Assembly: GCA_022843045.1 (NCBI GenBank)
Contig: JALHOJ010000048.1
Location: 1-35,022, forward strand
Direction of reading: 5' to 3'
DNA from: Phycisphaerales bacterium
GTDB taxonomy: Bacteria > Planctomycetota > Phycisphaerae > Phycisphaerales > UBA1924
Length of the DNA stretch: 35,022 nucleotides
This document shows, piece after piece, positions 34,325 to 35,022 of the stretch (the first letter of the stretch is position 1; every line of letters starts with the position of its first letter). A program made the translations under genes and the position numbers. The notes beneath the pieces were generated by a model. It did not search any database. It was given only the letters and a program-made list of their open reading frames with translations, and was not told the origin of the DNA.

Positions 34325-34939
34325 TTACGACGCCCGCTTGGCTTCCATCCGCATGCACTGCATCTCCTTGTTCGTGCGCGGATCCTTCGCGAATGACTCG
34401 ATGATCAGCGTGTCCTTGTCCGGGCGCGTGTGAATCTCACGCATCGTCCGCTGCGAGTTGGTGATCGGGCACGAGTACGTGTACACCCATTCGATCCGCT
34501 TGCCGCCCTGCGAAGGCGTCCCCACGCCCTGCATGATGCCCGAGCCCATGTTGTCGATCCAGGTGCCCACAAACTTCTTCTGCACGTTGTCATAGCCCAT
34601 CGTCGAGATGCCGGTCATCGACATCCCTTCGCCCATCGGGCTGGTCACTTCCGTCACGGCGAAGCGGCCGTCCATCGACATCTTCGTCACCGCCGAGCCC
34701 TTGGTCACCATGGGCGGAGCGTCGGGCGCCATCCACATCGTGTTGGTCGTCGTCCAATTCCCCACACCGTCGGCCATCATCTTGTGCATCTCGCCCGGCA
34801 TGCCAGACTGCATGTAAATCTGCATGTCCTGCTCGGGTGAAGTGGAAGCCAACTTGGTGCCGCCGCCCGCGCAGCCTCCCAGCACCACTCCCAACGACGC
34901 CACACCAACGACCACACCAATCAGCTTGCAACAGTTCAT
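34325..34939 (-). CDS. DUF1579 domain lipoprotein
   Basis: A 204-residue predicted lipoprotein: signal peptide MNCCKLIGVVVGVASLGVVL with lipobox GGC. The mature part matches DUF1579: a Met-rich stretch (MQSGMPGEMHKMMADGVGNW), then MSMDGRFAVTEVTSPMGEGM, TGISTMGYDNVQKKFVGTWI and IMQGVGTPSQGGKRIEW, with strands alternating as in a lipocalin-like barrel. Function of the family is unknown. Of the three in-frame starts, ATG 34939 is preferred because GGAG stands 6 bases before it. It converges with the beta-roll gene; the gap holds the hairpin. Confidence 0.85.
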   Translation of the reverse strand: MNCCKLIGVVVGVASLGVVLGGCAGGGTKLASTSPEQDMQIYMQSGMPGEMHKMMADGVGNWTTTNTMWMAPDAPPMVTKGSAVTKMSMDGRFAVTEVTSPMGEGMSMTGISTMGYDNVQKKFVGTWIDNMGSGIMQGVGTPSQGGKRIEWVYTYSCPITNSQRTMREIHTRPDKDTLIIESFAKDPRTNKEMQCMRMEAKRAS

Positions 34940-35022
34940 ATGCATCTCCGGAACCAGAAACCCTCCGAGTCCACCTCTGCCATCGCACAAGGTACGGAAC
35001 TCGTTCGGGTGACTATACCGGC

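Overview
The window reads as a chromosomal stretch of a GC-rich Planctomycetota bacterium, most likely Phycisphaerae or a close relative. This placement is inferred from three things: the Asp-Phe-Asn-Asn-Asp-Gly dockerin-like repeats at the C-terminus of a large secreted protease, the many secreted lipoproteins of unknown role, and the palindromic intergenic repeats whose chance translations (GRMPMP, HGQDAHAT, IHHSS types) are familiar from planctomycete genomes. I see no rRNA, tRNA, insertion sequence, prophage or CRISPR array. It is mostly a housekeeping and cell-envelope region.

Layout. 1-3.6 kb: the end of a YjdF-like membrane protein, then on the minus strand a lipoprotein gamma-glutamyltransferase followed by a TerB/DUF697 protein. 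3.75-7.5 kb: prolyl-tRNA synthetase and a CstA-type peptide/pyruvate transporter, plus strand. 7.5-11.2 kb: a minus-strand run of O-antigen-ligase-like protein, membrane-anchored methyltransferase and PAS-SpoIIE phosphatase. 11.3-13.5 kb: an ABC-type FtsX/MacB permease and a PhoU-like protein. 13.5-18.6 kb: a DUF418 membrane protein and a 1150-residue secreted reprolysin-like metalloprotease, both minus. 18.6-21.4 kb: a sparse region, one small possible gene and an unrecognised 607-residue exported protein. 21.4-24.7 kb: CYTH protein, SOUL-family lipoprotein, TIGR02206 membrane protein and SPOR-domain lipoprotein. 24.8-29.1 kb: acyl-CoA synthetase-like enzyme, small zinc-ribbon protein, then purA and uppS with overlapping stop and start. 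29.2-34.9 kb: prfB, a membrane-tethered pteridine-reductase-like SDR, a lipoprotein MsrA, endonuclease III, an AT-richer beta-roll-like gene that may be acquired, and a DUF1579 lipoprotein.

The most informative detail is prfB. Its first 24 codons lie in another frame and end at CTT TAA C, the expected position of the RF2 programmed +1 frameshift, but with TAA in place of the usual TGA. The second theme is repeats: at least four kinds of palindromic intergenic element sit between genes. Several run into open frames and create false N-terminal extensions, so the starts of proS, cstA, the methyltransferase, the CYTH protein and the DUF418 protein were set downstream of them. I did not find a convincing new multi-gene system.
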